64,000 bases of DNA from positions 172,100 through 236,099 of the forward strand of contig MNCI01026608.1 in NCBI GenBank assembly GCA_015680685.1. Reading direction: 5' to 3'. Position 1 is the stretch's first letter. Each line of letters begins with the position of its first letter. Shown here piece after piece: positions 1 through 11,793 of this stretch. A program made the translations under genes and the position numbers. The notes beneath the pieces were generated by a model. The model saw nothing but the letters and a program-made list of their open reading frames with translations. It made no database searches and was not told the origin of the DNA. The stretch comes from Gnetum montanum. Its lineage: Eukaryota; Streptophyta; Gnetopsida; Gnetales; Gnetaceae.

Positions 1-144
1 AAGTAAGCTTGGGAAGACAATAATCACATAACTCATCCTTGTTCTGTGTAAGTGCATAAGCACTTAATCCTTGGAGTTTGATTGGATCACACGTGAACAC
101 TCGTATTCGTATGGTTGGACATAGGGATACCTAGCTGCTCATCA
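1..144 (+). repeat. Element A, 3' end of the 5' LTR (cut by the window edge)
   Basis: The sequence matches the end of the A 3' LTR (18418-18560) almost base for base, from the AAGTAAGCTTGGGAAGACAA block to the terminal CTCATCA. Related blocks end the two LTRs of element C (near 35681 and 44763). The LTR start lies left of the window. This fixes where the A internal region begins. Confidence 0.9.
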
Positions 145-145
145 C

Positions 146-163
146 TGGCATCGTTTCCAGGGA
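146..163 (+). promoter_or_regulatory. Primer-binding site of element A, tRNA-Asp type (degenerate)
   Basis: One base after the LTR comes TGGCATCGTTTCCAGGGA, a decayed match to the complement of a plant tRNA-Asp 3' end (TGGCGCCGTTGCCGGGGA). The C copy at 35822 is closer. A tRNA-Asp site is known for the Athila lineage and agrees with the RT motifs. The tRNA was assigned from memory, not by search. Confidence 0.7.
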
Positions 164-327
164 TTTTGTTGATTGTGTGTTGATTAAAACTTAGAAAATC
201 CTTTCATCATTGGAATGAACCCTTAGAGTAACTATCCTACAATCACTAGAAAAGGGTGTCGCACACTGAATAAGCAATCATTTCTCCTTCTTCTTATGAG
301 AGTGCTTAACCAACTAGGTTCGACACC

Positions 328-2750
328 ATGAACAATCGGAGGTAGGGTGCACATGATGATTTGCTAGTAGCCCAACAGTTTTGCATGGTATACGCTCACC
401 CTGATGAGTATATACCAGACTTTACCTTTATCCTCCACTAGGATAAACAACTATGATGGCATAATTTAGAAGATAACATAGTGTTACCTCTCAATCACTC
501 AATCCTAAGCATGCTTCTTCATGCTCCCACACAAATCGGTATGTAGCACTTACAATTAGAGTATGTTGTGCATGAGCAAGGTTCGAGGGATTATCAACCC
601 ATGGAGGCACAATGCCAGAGGGATTTGCAATAGGAGAGACATTACAAATCCATTAAGGGGAAGTGGTCTCAGGATGTCTCGTATGTCCTAAGTGAAAATG
701 AGGGTGGTGAACCTACCTTGAGAAGTTTTCCACAAAATGATGTTCCTCTCGTTAACTTCGGTCAAGGAGTTGGGTATCAAAATCTTCTTTCAACTATTCA
801 TAACCTAGGTTCTAGTACCAATGGACATAAAGGATCTAAAAAAGGAATACAAATACATGAAAATGATGGACATTCTGATTGTAACCATGATCGAGGCCAC
901 GACCACCAAAGAGAAAGTGCCAGGCATTGTCATGGTGCTAGTCCTCCTTCCTCTTCACCTTCATCATCTCCTTCCCCCTCTCCTTCGGGATCTAAATGCA
1001 ATTGTAAAAGGCAAGATCATGAGGACAAGGGTAAGAAAAATAGAGATCATAGGCAAAATAGTTAAGAAAGGGGACGAGGGTAGTCTAGAGAGACATATCA
1101 CGAAAGAAGGGAGAGTAGGGAAGAACATAGACATTAGAGACACCATAGACAGCATGATCATGATGAACCCCTACTCACCACCTAAAGTATGTTAGATATA
1201 ACAAAGGCCGTTAGGATCCCAACAAGGCACCAAAAAGATAGTAGGATCAAAAGACTAGATATGAATAACATCCCATGATTTGAAGGGGGATATAATGCCG
1301 ATCCTCAAAACCATCTACAAGCATTCTATGATGCATTTTCCTTGCAAAATATAGAAAATGAGTGGAAAAAGCTAAAGTTGTTTCCACAGATATTGATCAA
1401 GGAAGCTGAAAGCTGGTACTATCCTTAGAACCGGAATCCATTCATCGATGGAGTACCATGTTAGAACTATTCAACGATAAGTATCAAACATACTCCCAGG
1501 TGTCCAACCTATGTAAACAAATCCAAGGATGGAAACAAGGAGGACACAAATCCTTAGATGCTACCATGGATTAGTATTATTCATTGTTACATAATTGTCC
1601 TAGCCATGGTTACTCGTAGAAGGAAGAACTACGCCATCTCGTAGATGGGCATAGGTATGAAACGCGAAGAACCCTTGGGACTTATACCCAAAGAAGGCTA
1701 TCCAAGCTAAGAGCCCATTAAATACAAAGATTATTAGAGCAAGTTGCCAAGGAGGAAGGAAAGTTGATGAAAAGGGAAAGTGCAAAGGAATACAACAAAG
1801 ATCCTTCCCTCCGAAAGAAGGAATATAGATTTAGTGAAGATGAAGAAGTGTCACCACTTGAAGAGATGATGAATAAAAAGACTTTGTCCATCCAAAAATT
1901 TGCATCAGAAAGGTAGATTAGATGTGGAATTCCCTAGATGAGAAATTTTAAATTATCCTAAAAATAGCAGAGGAGTCTAGAGAACCAAGTAGTGACTGAG
2001 AGAGAAGGAAAAAGAATGAAGCTAAGTATACACATAACAAAGGTAACAGCAAGGTTGCCATCATTGAAGAGATTGTGGATTCAGACATGGACAATGATGA
2101 TGGGTGTGAGATTTGCCAATATCACAATCCTAAGGGATGTTGCCCAGTGGTGTCAAATCTACAAGAGTCTAGGGTATATGCACTAAACCCATGATTAAAT
2201 AGATGGAAAACACCTAGAAGGTTACCTTATCCTCAAGGTAACCTAAGGAAGTTTCACCAACCCTTGACATATTATACAAGTGGAGCTCCACCACAACCGA
2301 ATGAATAGTATCAAACAATGGCAACACCCATAATCATGGGGAATGCCACAACCACATCAATAGTATCCTTACCATCAACCTAACCCGTACGGGTGTTACA
2401 TTCAGCAACCGATCTTTTCACATGACTCTACTAGTCACATTGCTCTCCAACCTCACTACCAGGCCCCTGAGTACTATAAAACTTCTTCTCCTTGGGGTGA
2501 TGTTTCACAAATATACTACCCCTCTCATCTATCTGCATCTCTTTCACCCTTAGCTCCATTACCACTTGCTCTAACTATGCAGGGTGAGCTTCTTGCCCAG
2601 CCGCAACAATGTAACGCTACAAGGGCTATCAATCCTCAACCTACTATTGGTTTGGATAATCGATCAAAGAAAAGACCTTTCTTTAGGACCAACAGTCCAA
2701 CCAAGTCCTTACAACCATAAGCGGCTAATTCTCCAAATGCCTCACCATCA
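328..2750 (+). pseudogene. Element A gag (decayed Athila-like capsid gene)
   Basis: Gag would form the virus-like particle that packages element RNA in the cytoplasm. The likely start is the ATG at 328 in frame 1, because the same frame continues through the ATG at 601 to a Ser/Pro-rich stretch (SSPSSSPSPSPSGS, about 955-1000) and a basic tail ending at 1065. After frameshifts, a retrotransposon-gag-like core follows at about 1255-1800 (RFEGGYN-like start, then NHLQAF, KLKLF, LIKEAESWYY). A Cys/His cluster CEICQYHNPKGCC lies near 2107-2147; it is not a standard CCHC knuckle. Many in-frame stops (for example in YYSL*NR) make it a pseudogene. The boundary with protease is set only by similarity to element C. 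Confidence 0.75.
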
Positions 2751-2859
2751 TTCAAATCTTTAAAGCTTCCTTCAAACCAAAAACCACACTTCACACATAC
2801 TGTCATGTTAACTCATGCCATCATTGATTAGATAAAATTTGGCCATCTTCCTAGGAAAT

Positions 2860-5330
2860 TCTCTGATCTTGGAAGTCCTCTTATATATTTGCAAATCAGT
2901 GGGAATGAGCCTTGCAAAGATCTTTTGGATTCAGATTCTGGTGTTAACTTAATCTCTCAAGAAATGTACGAAGCCTAGAACTTGCCTCTACTAAAAAAGA
3001 GTAATATTCATTTAGAGTTGGTTGACTAGTCCATCACTGTCCCATTAGGACTAGTGGAGGATGTTGTTATCATTGTTTGTGGGTGGTCATATCTAGCCAA
3101 TTTCCCAGTGATCCAAGTTAACAACTGTAAGGGGGACTTCCCAATCATAATGGGAAGAGCATGGCCAAGTACGATTGATGTGTGCTTAGGAATACGTGAT
3201 CTTTCCCTAGAAATATATAAAAAAAATACATTTGGAAGATCGAGAAGAAGAAAGTTCCATGCATCGCATATAGTGACACAGGGTGTAACTGCGTGTAGAA
3301 GTCATAGTTTGTACAATACCTAACATTGCCTGCATGCAACCAATGTGCATAAAAAACTGACATATAAAGATGCTTGTATGCAGCAGCCACAAGACAAGAA
3401 GGCACATAGTGGCTGATAGTTGACTGAGAGAGAAATTCAACTTTATGCATGGAACCAACTAAGAGCTTGACTTATGCCTATATTGATAGCATAGATACAT
3501 TAGAGCAAGTCCATCGTTAACTTCCAAGTTCTGACATCGAAAATATCAATTGGGGGAAGTTGAAAATCCCTGATGAGTTTAAGCAAGAGCCCCTTGAGTT
3601 AAAACCATTGCCCATTGGTATGGAGTATACATTTCTCAAGAATGAAAAATCGATAATCATTAATGCTAAGCTTTCTCCTCAATAAAAAGAAAGACTGCTG
3701 AAGATGGTAAACAAATGGTCAAAATCCTTTGCTTGGTCGTATCCTGAATTAACTAGAATAGATCCTAGGATATGCCATCATAGAATCTACACTAACCCGT
3801 CTATGAAGCCTCAACGACAACTGCAGAGATGACTGAACCGAAAGCTTAAGCAAGTAGTTAAAGAAGAAATTGAACAACTTCTGAAGGCCAGGTTCATCTA
3901 CCCCATTGTTGAAAATCAATGGGTTAGTTCATTAGTCATTGTGCCTAAAAAGAAAGGTAAATGGAGGCTATGTATAGACTTTAGGCTATCAAATATAGTA
4001 ACATTTAAAGACCATTTTCCATTGCCATTTGTTGACCAAGTCTTAGATACCCTTGCAGGGCATTGCTATTATAGTTTTATAGGATGGTTACAATGGGTAC
4101 AATCAAATTCAAATAGCACTAGAAGACCATGCCAAGACTACATTCACAAGTCCTTGTGGGATATTTGCATATAGGTAGATGCCATTTGGCTTGTGCCATG
4201 CCCCAACAACATTTCAACGTCTGGTTCTCAGTATATTTCAGAAACAAATAGGAAATGGTGTGGAGGTTTTTATGGATGATTTCTTCACATATGAAGTGGA
4301 CTTGGAACAAGCATTGGATCGATTAGAGCAAGTACTAAAACAATGTATTGAAACCAACCTAAGGCTCAATTGGCAAAAAAGTCATTTAATGGTTCAAGAG
4401 GGCATTGTATTAGGGCATAAAATTTTACAAATAGGAATGGAGGTAGATCCTAAAAAGATTAGAGTCATCCAAGGAATCACTCATCAACTTGAAATCATAA
4501 AAGATGTATGATCATTCCTTGGACATACGGGCTATTATAGATGCTTCATTGAGAACTTCTTGAAGATCATAAAACCATTGGTAGAATTAACGAAGAAGGA
4601 CATACCCTTTGAATGGACCAAGGAATGTGAGCTAGCTTTCCAAACCTTGAAGTAGAAGCTCGTAGAAACACCCATTCTACAAGCTCCTGACTAGTCCAAA
4701 CCATTCCATATAATGACTGACGCATCCAATTTTGCTTTAGGTGTCGTACTTACATAGTTAGATGATCAAAAATGTTCTTATTACATTCACTATGCAAGTC
4801 AAAGTATTGTTGATGCATAACTCAACTATACCACAATAGAAAAAGAGTTAATGGCTGTGGTATTTGCACTAGAAAAATTTAGGCACTATGTATTAGGCTA
4901 TAAGGTATTTGTACACACGGATTATAGTGCGATTTTGTTCCTTATGAATAAACTAATGGTGAGCCCTTGTGTCATACGATGACTAGTAATTTTGCAAGAG
5001 TTTGATATCACAATAGTAGAACATAAAGGCATCGAGAATGTTGTTGTTGATCATTTATCTCATTTGCAATGGGACAACAAAGAGGATGAATACCCAATTT
5101 TTGATCACTTCCCTAATGAACTCCTCTTTGCAGGTGTAATAAACAATCAATCACCTACAGATACAAATTGGTATAGTAGCATTCTTACTTATCTTCTCAC
5201 ATAAGAAACACCATAAGGGATAGACATTAAAAAGAAACAACAGTTCCTCCACTAAGTCAAACATTTCATGGAGATCAATGGGCACCCTTACAAGGTGTGT
5301 TCCAATGGCTTAGTTCGATGGTGTGTTCCT
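2860..5330 (+). pseudogene. Element A pol: protease, reverse transcriptase, RNase H (decayed)
   Basis: Protease, about 2890-3200: LLDSDSGVNLISQEMY holds the catalytic Asp with the usual Gly disturbed, and IIMGRAWP is the second strand motif. RT, about 3800-4650: VPKKKGKWRLCIDFR, DHFPLPF, then MPFGLCHAPTTFQR and the catalytic box EVFMDDF at about 4262-4282, followed by LRLNWQKSHLMVQEGIVLGH. That combination is typical of Athila-type Ty3/Gypsy elements. RNase H, about 4700-5070: TDASNFALG, a near YTTIEKELMAVVFALEKFRHY stretch and the closing DHLSHL. Several stops and frameshifts separate the blocks, so no full polyprotein can be made. The domain order is that of element C. Confidence 0.85.
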
Positions 5331-6036
5331 GATGTAGATCAATTGAGAGTTCTCCAAGATGCTCATGAGGGCCCTTGTGGGGTTCATTATGCTAGGAGAT
5401 AAACAACTGTTAAAATATTGCTTGTAGGATATTATTGGCCTACATTATTTCAGGATGGCCATCATTTCGTCCAATCTTGTAAGTGTTGCCAACGCGATGG
5501 GGGAATGACTACTATAATGGAGGGTCCACAACAATGAATTCAACCCTTAGAACCTTTCAACATATGAGGTATTGATTTATGTTGTTGTTGATTATTTTAC
5601 AAAGTCGGCAAAAGCAGCTACTGTTACTGATTATACATCATCTACCACTGCATGATTTGTTGAACAACAAATTGTAAACAGGTTTGGCATGCCTCATGCA
5701 CTTATTTCTGATAATGGTACACATTTTATAGGTGTGACTTTTCAAAAAGTAATGTAATTCTTAGGAGTTGAGCATAAGTTGACTACACCATATCATCCTC
5801 AAGTGAATGGTCAAGCTGAAGTCACCAATAGGGAGATCAGAAAAATATTGACATGAACCATTAGCAAATATAGGTGAGACTGGAGCACCAAATTGAATGA
5901 TGCTCTTTGGGCATACCACTCCACATGGAAACTTCCTATAGGTTATTCTCCCTATGAGTTAGTGTATAGTAAACTTCCAACACTTCCTATCCAAGCTGAG
6001 CTCCATAGACTATCTACAACATGTGATCTTAACCTT
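5330..6036 (+). pseudogene. Element A integrase, N-terminal and catalytic part (decayed, split by element B)
   Basis: Integrase joins element cDNA to the chromosome. The zinc-binding region reads HHFVQSCKCCQRDG (about 5462-5503). The core has VVVDYFTKSA, ISDNGTHFIG with the second catalytic Asp, and [15 protein letters not shown] with the Glu. A part that should carry the first catalytic Asp is deleted near 5580, where element C and E have the WGxDF-type segment plus about 50 extra bases. The gene is broken at 6036 by element B and resumes at 15371. Stops are frequent. Confidence 0.82.
6032..6036 (+). repeat. Target-site duplication, left side of element B
   Basis: ACCTT directly precedes the TG start of B. 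ACATT (15366-15370) follows its CA end. One mismatch in five bases fits an old 5-bp duplication. The uninterrupted target is visible in element C near 41750. Confidence 0.75.
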
Positions 6037-6756
6037 TGAAACACCACTACTTTTGGCCTAACACTTTGAAATGAGAAATGAATCAAGCCCTTTAGATGCT
6101 TTTGGGAGGCAAAATTTGACTAAGGCATGGAACTCACACCCAACTTGTTCAAGCTAGCTTGCTCACGCTGTCAAACTACCTTGCCCTTAGCTTGAGTAAC
6201 TCCCATAGCTTCAAGATCAAGTCAAAAATGGTCCAAATATGAGGGTGTAAGCCATCCTCAAGGGCCAATAATGTCCACTCCAAGTTTTAGTATTCTTGAA
6301 TTCAAATTTTGAGACAAATTGTTCACATTTTCACACTCACGCTGTCACTCACGCTAAGGTCATGCTGGCAGTGTGAGTACAGCGTGAGCAACTTTCAGAG
6401 ACTCAAAATTGAGTCAAAATGACTTGATTTCAAGGGTGCAAGTCATCCTCAGGGTTCACTATTGAAAACTATGGGTCCCAGCCTCTAGAATGTCATATTT
6501 CAGGTCCAAAATCATAAATTTTTTGTCACGTACGTTGTAGTCACGCTGAGGTCACACTGGCAGCGTGAGTACAACGTGAGCAACTTTTAGAGCCTCAAAA
6601 TTGAGTCAAAATGACTTGATTTCAAGGGTGCAAGTCATCCTCAGGGTTTACTATTGATAACTATGGGTCTCAGCCTCTAGAATTTCAAATTTTGGGCCCA
6701 AAATTATAATTTTTTGGTAGGTCATGCTGTGGTCATGTTGCACTCATGTTGGTAGC

Positions 6757-7316
6757 GTGAGTCCAATGTGAGCTACCAAAAGTGGCTCAAAACAAGTCAC
6801 ATTCAAGCTCAAATTTTGACTTGCAGGTCAGTCTCAAGGTCAACCACAGTTAGGAAATTGATGTAATCAAGAAATATGCTTCAAAGGCCAACCATTGGTG
6901 TGAAATACATCATTTTTAGCTCACTCACGCTGAGGTCATGTTGGCAGCGTGAGTACTGGTCATGCCTAGTCAAAAGCACACCAAACACACACTAAGGACA
7001 TGCCAAGACAAAATCAACTCACACTTGGAGCCCTNACCAGGGCTCCAAGTGTGAGTTGATTTTGTCTTGGCATGTCCTTAGTGTGTGTTTGGTGTGCTTT
7101 TGACTAGGCATGACCAGTACTCACGCTGCCAACATGACCTCAGCGTGAGTGAGCTAAAAATGATGTATTTCACACCAATGGTTGGCCTTTGAAGCATATT
7201 TCTTGATTACATCAATTTCCTAACTGTGGTTGACCTTGAGACTGACCTGCAAGTCAAAATTTGAGCTTGAATGTGACTTGTTTTGAGCCACTTTTGGTAG
7301 CTCACATTGGACTCAC
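6757..7316. other. Exact inverted duplication between two single Ns (probable assembly artefact)
   Basis: Positions 7039-7316 are the reverse complement of 6757-7034, with no difference seen over 278 bases. The join carries an N at 7035, and the second arm ends at another N (7317). The matching part of the 3' LTR has no such palindrome; it holds about 300 bp of unique LTR sequence instead. Perfect arms inside an otherwise decayed LTR, exactly bounded by Ns, argue for a wrongly filled gap, not a biological inverted repeat. Confidence 0.85.
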
Positions 7317-7395
7317 NTGTCACATGATTCATTCTTCTTTCATTTTTTATCCATTGATTCATCTATGAGGTCCATACCCAAGCCTAGCCAAACCT

Positions 7396-7403
7396 TATAA
7401 ATA
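7396..7403 (+). promoter_or_regulatory. TATA box of the element B 5' LTR
   Basis: CCTTATAAATACC is kept in both LTRs (also 14818-14825) and lies downstream of the U3 repeat array, as expected of an LTR promoter. The transcription start would be roughly 30 bases downstream; it is not visible directly. Confidence 0.65.
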
Positions 7404-7949
7404 CCTCATCCATTCACATAAATGAGGTTGGCAATTTTAAAGGTTGACGACTTAGAAAACACAGACCAACAATCCTTGGAGGCTCAGACGCACTTGACTC
7501 TTAGCTTCCAAGCACTTCTGAAATACATCACCTTGGGGCTTGGTGCTTGACTTACCATGCACATGTGTAGCTACGCTTTGATTGGTGCACACCCTTTCTC
7601 AGCAATACAATACAGTTCATTTTGCCAGCCATTATATTGTTTATTCTGTTTTACATTTGATTTATGTTCTATTTGCAATACTATTCTGTATATGCTATGT
7701 TTTCATCTTGTACATTACCGTTTACAATTTGTACATCATTAGTTACGATAACCCCAGCATAAGCCATAGTTTATCCTCGAGGAAGTCCTTGGTTGATTTG
7801 CGTGCAAACCATCCAAGGCACTCTACCTTCATTTCCTTTTCCAACTTACCCTCAAGCGAAGGCAGGGTCAACTGTGTCTACCTGACGATGTTTTGGTGTT
7901 TTTTTTCCCTTCCAGCGTTACACCGAAAATTTAGGTTAGTATAGTAAAT

Positions 7950-7967
7950 TGGTGTTGGAAGGAGGGC
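7950..7967 (+). promoter_or_regulatory. Probable primer-binding site of element B
   Basis: TGGTGTTGGAAGGAGGGC starts with TGG six bases after the LTR end. The same place in D (sense strand, 50162 downward) reads CTAGTGCTAGAAAGAGGGCC. The shared sequence fits a common primer site, but I could not match it to a particular tRNA. Confidence 0.55.
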
Positions 7968-8039
7968 ATGACCTGTTTATCATCCTATCAAAATGTTTAT
8001 CATGCTACCTATTAAACACTACACAAACCAAGTACTGAA

Positions 8040-8260
8040 ACTAAAGTCCAGCTTGACTTACTCACGCTAACCCCAGTCGCTCACACTAAGGTTACACAAG
8101 CTGTGCCAGTTTACACATGCTGAGCTAGTTACTCACGTTGTGCTAGTTACTCATGATGTGCCAGTTTACACACACTATGCCAGTTACTCATGCTGATAGC
8201 TTGCTCACACTGACAAGCCAAGTCACTCACGTTGACAACTTGCTCACACTGACATGGAAT
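8040..8260 (+). repeat. Element B 5' leader repeat array
   Basis: About ten imperfect units of the type GYCAGTTTACTCACGCTG or GYTAGTTACTCACG, roughly 20 bases each, fill the leader between primer-binding site and gag. They combine the U3 word ACTCACGCTG with CCAGTTTA. GTGCCAGTTTA at 8103-8113 and 8158-8168 is the exact complement of TAAACTGGCAC in the 3' hairpin array (12151-12161, 12181-12191). Confidence 0.65.
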
Positions 8261-8457
8261 CTTCCCACATCCTCACACCTGAACAGTATAACTTCATTTG
8301 TGTGAAAATCCAAGCCAACTTGCCTATCGATCGTGTAGAGAGAGAAGCGAAATGAAACTATGAGCTCATTTAAAAAGAAGGTCATGAGTTCATTCCCTCA
8401 GCATTTGATATAATCCCTCTTTCTAAGCCCCATCATCAACTCATATCTTAGCTTCTC

Positions 8458-10750
8458 ATGGCAAGGAGTCAAGCCTTATAGCCAGCTTCGATAGAGCCTC
8501 AAAGTAGAGAAGAGGAAGATGATTTTGCAGTCCAATTTGAGCATGGGGACTCATACGATACTGTTAGTCCTCACACCCATACAAACTCATTATTCCAACC
8601 TTTCCTAGGAGAAACTATGCTTCCTCCTTCATCCACATACACTCAAGGACCGGTTTCTAGACAAGAAGTACTAGCTTCCACGTCCACCCATTACATACCA
8701 CAAGTACAAAACCATGGGGCACCTCTGACTACTTTAGCAGAACATGTTCAGGGTGTCACCTCATAACTTGTGGTTGGGCAGTGGGTTTCACCAGCTATTC
8801 AACAACACCAACCAAGTCACTACAGCATACCACACCTTGTGATCCCATCTCTGAATGTTGCTCCACCACAAAAACAACCGACAATCCAACAGGCTCCCTT
8901 TCCACAAATACAACAATGAAACTACTATCAATCGCAATATATAACAATGAAACTACTATCAATCGCAATATACTCAACTAGCTGGTCTGCCTACCACCCA
9001 AGAGTGGGAAAACACAAAGAAAATGATGCACTTGTTAACTGAAGAGGTAAAGCACCTTAAAACCGCAAAGACTGAGGAAATCAAGGTATTGGACTTCTAC
9101 CAAGATGACCCAATCCACCCTTCAGTTCCACCATTAACCTTGCCAAAGGAAATCTCATTACCTCAAATAACCAAGTACAACAGAGAGGGAGATCCAAATG
9201 CCCATCTAGTAACATTTCGACTAGAATGTCTACTGCTTCAGGCCTAGCCTCATGCAATTCTATGTGTTTTTGCTATGTCCTTGATAGGAAAATCCTTAGA
9301 TTGGTATTGAGCCTTACCTCGTAACTCCATATCCTCTTTGGAGGATTTGTTACATTAGTTCATTACCCATTTCAAATATAATCTAAAACTTGAATCCACA
9401 CTAGATAGCTTGATTCAAATTAAACAAGCACCATTAGAGCTGGTGCAAAAATTTATCCAAAGGTGGAGTGCAGCCCTAAATGAACTTCATGAGCCCATCC
9501 CCGAGACATACTTTCTTACTATCCTTAAGGCCACTGTAAATGACTTTGTCAAATCAAAACTTTATTATTTAAGTGCTTGAGCCAAGAATTCACACAGATT
9601 AAGAACATAGAAGAGGTGGTGCAATCAAGCAATGACCCAGCTTATGTGGCCTACAGAAACCAACATGCTCGCAAGCAAAACACAATAGTGGCAACGATGG
9701 CCGCAAGCACAAAAGCAACCAACTAGGGCCCAACAGCTAAGAAACCCAAAGCCCTAGCTAACAAAACTGCCAACTTTGATGCCAACTCACCTACATTGGC
9801 AGGGGCCACCCCAAGGCCCAACTTTCAGTGCAAGAACCACTCAAAGTATGCACCACTACCGATGCAACCCTCTAAGCTACTAGAGCAACTCTTGAAAGCT
9901 GGGCAAATCCAACACAAACACGTGTCGGTGATTACTTGCCAAAAACATGATAGGTACTATGAACTACTAAGGAACCCCACATTAGCAGTACCAAATGAGC
10001 CCTCAGTCCCACAACATTTTAAATTGGACCAATATTGCCATTACCATCAAATGGCTGGTCACAATATAGCAAACTATCATGCTTTGCGAGATGACCTATA
10101 GGGAATGATAGAGCAAGGCCAACTAGTGATTGACATGGCAAGTCAATCCAACATAGACGATGCCTCCTATTTCATAAACTCAATTAGCATAGGTAGCAAG
10201 CCGAGACCTGTGCAACAACCTTTCGTGATCCATGTGCCTCCTAACAAGGCAAAGGTCCCCATAGCCTCCACAAGCAAGAGGCCTCCGTTTGTTCTCAAAA
10301 TGCCACCTCAGGCACCCACAACACCCTTTTTGGTCAACGGTCCACAAGATAACTCATCTACTAAGATGTTAAACTAGCATGACTCATCTGCTAAGATGTT
10401 AAACTAGCATGACGTAACAAGAAAAACCATTGAGCAACCTTTCATCATCAAGGTGCCACAATGAGTTAGTCATACAACAACTCCTAAGCCATCCTTTATC
10501 ATAAGGGTACGACAAAATGATAGCCCCTCACCTAGCTGAAGCCCAATAGTGGGCAACATCTCAATCCCTCCTCCTTCAAGGGTCGATCCCACTAGCAACC
10601 CGGGTAAGCCCACCAAATGGCAACATAAGATGGCAAACAAGCACCTTGCAACCCCCATGGCCAAAGCAAAGGCCACAACTAGCAAGCAACAACCAAGCAT
10701 TGGGACCCCTACCCCCAAGTAGGCTAAGCAAACCAAGTGCAAGTCCCATT
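8458..10750 (+). pseudogene. Element B gag (decayed, Tat-like)
   Basis: The ATG at 8458 opens frame 1, which reads MARSQAL, then a Pro/Gln-rich N-terminal region, interrupted by a few stops. A 31-bp tandem duplication (about 8913-8974) moves the frame to frame 2, where the capsid-like core lies (9023-9580: TKYNREGDPNAHLVTFR, then NSISSLEDLL, LIQIKQAPLELVQKFIQRW). A retroviral-type zinc finger remnant follows at about 10030-10095: YCHYHQMAGHNIANYHAL, where the last Cys is now Tyr. Next comes a proline-rich linker (PPFVLKMPPQAPTTPF) containing two 30-bp copies of the hairpin motif at 10349-10408. F carries the same linker in intact form. Confidence 0.8.
10349..10408 (+). repeat. Two 30-bp tandem copies of the hairpin motif in B coding sequence
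   Basis: Each copy reads CATC-six bases-GATG-TTAAACTAGC (stems 10355-10358 with 10365-10368, and 10385-10388 with 10395-10398; loops TACTAA and TGCTAA). It is the counterpart of the 84-bp array in the F ORF. The TAG inside the tail is read in frame here, so the copies now stop the B frame. Confidence 0.75.
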
Positions 10751-10776
10751 CCTAAGAGATCTATCTTTCAAGCCAC

Positions 10777-11793
10777 ATGGAGGAAATCAAGGCCAACACA
10801 ATAGCTAATGACAAGGACTTTGTAGCTGCACTAACCCAGGTGAAGCAAATGCTCAAGCAAAAGAACACAACATTGAGCTTCTACAACCTGGTCATGACTT
10901 CATCTACTCAATGCCAAGCATTGGCTAAGATCTTAGCCTCCATTCTGGTTATGGAGGACATCCGTATAGATGAGGCATCCATACATGCAATGATGTTGAC
11001 CCCTACATCATAAGAATTAAGTTCAACATCCCTAGTATTCCTTGATAATGCAGTTAAAGTCAACCCCAAATGAGGGGAAGTTACTATAGCTCCCCTATCA
11101 ATTAGCATATGTGTTGGGTAGTGCACCATCCACAGAGTGCACATCGATGATGGTGTAGCAACAAACGTAGTATTGTACTTATTCATCGACAAGCTAGGCC
11201 TTTTAGATGAAATCAGGCCAACCAAAACCACATGTCTAAAATCCTTCAACGGATCATGTGTCATAGTTAAGGGTACAATCAACTTAGCCTTTGTGACAAG
11301 AGAGCAATTCCCCACTAGTGCAAATTTCACTGTCATAGAGGAGATGCTAGGTTTCAACATGATTCTAGGTAGGCCTTGGCTAGCCCAACTAAGGGCCATC
11401 TCCTCTCCCATCCACTAGGAAATCCACCTTCCATACGAAGGTGGTCAAGTTATCATCCATGGTGATAATGCTTCCTCTTTGACTATCCATGACATAGACA
11501 TGGTCCAAGTTTTAGAAGAAGAGTCTCTTGGTGCTACACCTATAACAACCAATGCAACGCCTAAGGCTAACACACTCGAATGAGTGGTTGAAGTCAATAG
11601 CTTCCTAAAGGATCCTAAGCCTCGCACACTCCCTAATAAACACTCAATTAGGAAGCAACTACATGACCAAGACTTTCCCTTGGCCAAAAATGTGCTAGAT
11701 GCTTGCCTACCCTTTGCCTCCACTTGCCATGTATTTTTGACATTCATTTACATCGCACTAGCGTATGCGTTTACATTTTTCTTGCTCACTTAG
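10777..11793 (+). pseudogene. Element B protease domain and C-terminal tail
   Basis: A retropepsin-like protease that would cut Gag. The conserved block is VHIDDGVATNVVLY (about 11130-11180), where the usual D-T/S-G is D-D-G, followed by TCLKSFNGSCVIVKGTI and FNMILGRPWLA (about 11355-11388), the family's ILGRP strand. The same blocks occur in F (intact) and D. The C-terminus ends in a hydrophobic stretch, HVFLTFIYIALAYAFTFFLL, before the stop at 11791. In-frame stops near 11010, 11070, 11118, 11416 and 11580 break the frame. No pol follows. Confidence 0.8.

Larger units (their letters stand above)
6037..7943 (+). repeat. Element B 5' LTR
   Basis: It aligns with the 3' LTR at 13452-15365 over most of its length. 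U3 (about 6100-7000) carries repeated words such as CACGCTG, CAGCGTG and a repeated block containing AAAATGACTTGATTTCAAGG (near 6417 and 6607). The TATAAATA box is at 7396. About 300 bp present in the other LTR (roughly 14432-14736) are missing here, replaced by the N-bounded inverted copy at 7036-7316. Confidence 0.88.

Noticed and set aside
6757-7316. Large cruciform or inverted-repeat transposon
   Set aside because: The Ns at the centre and end, plus the normal sequence in the sister LTR, point to an assembly error.
10908-11411. Minus-strand open frame of 167 codons in B
   Set aside because: It lies antisense to the protease region, where the plus strand shows the family motifs.
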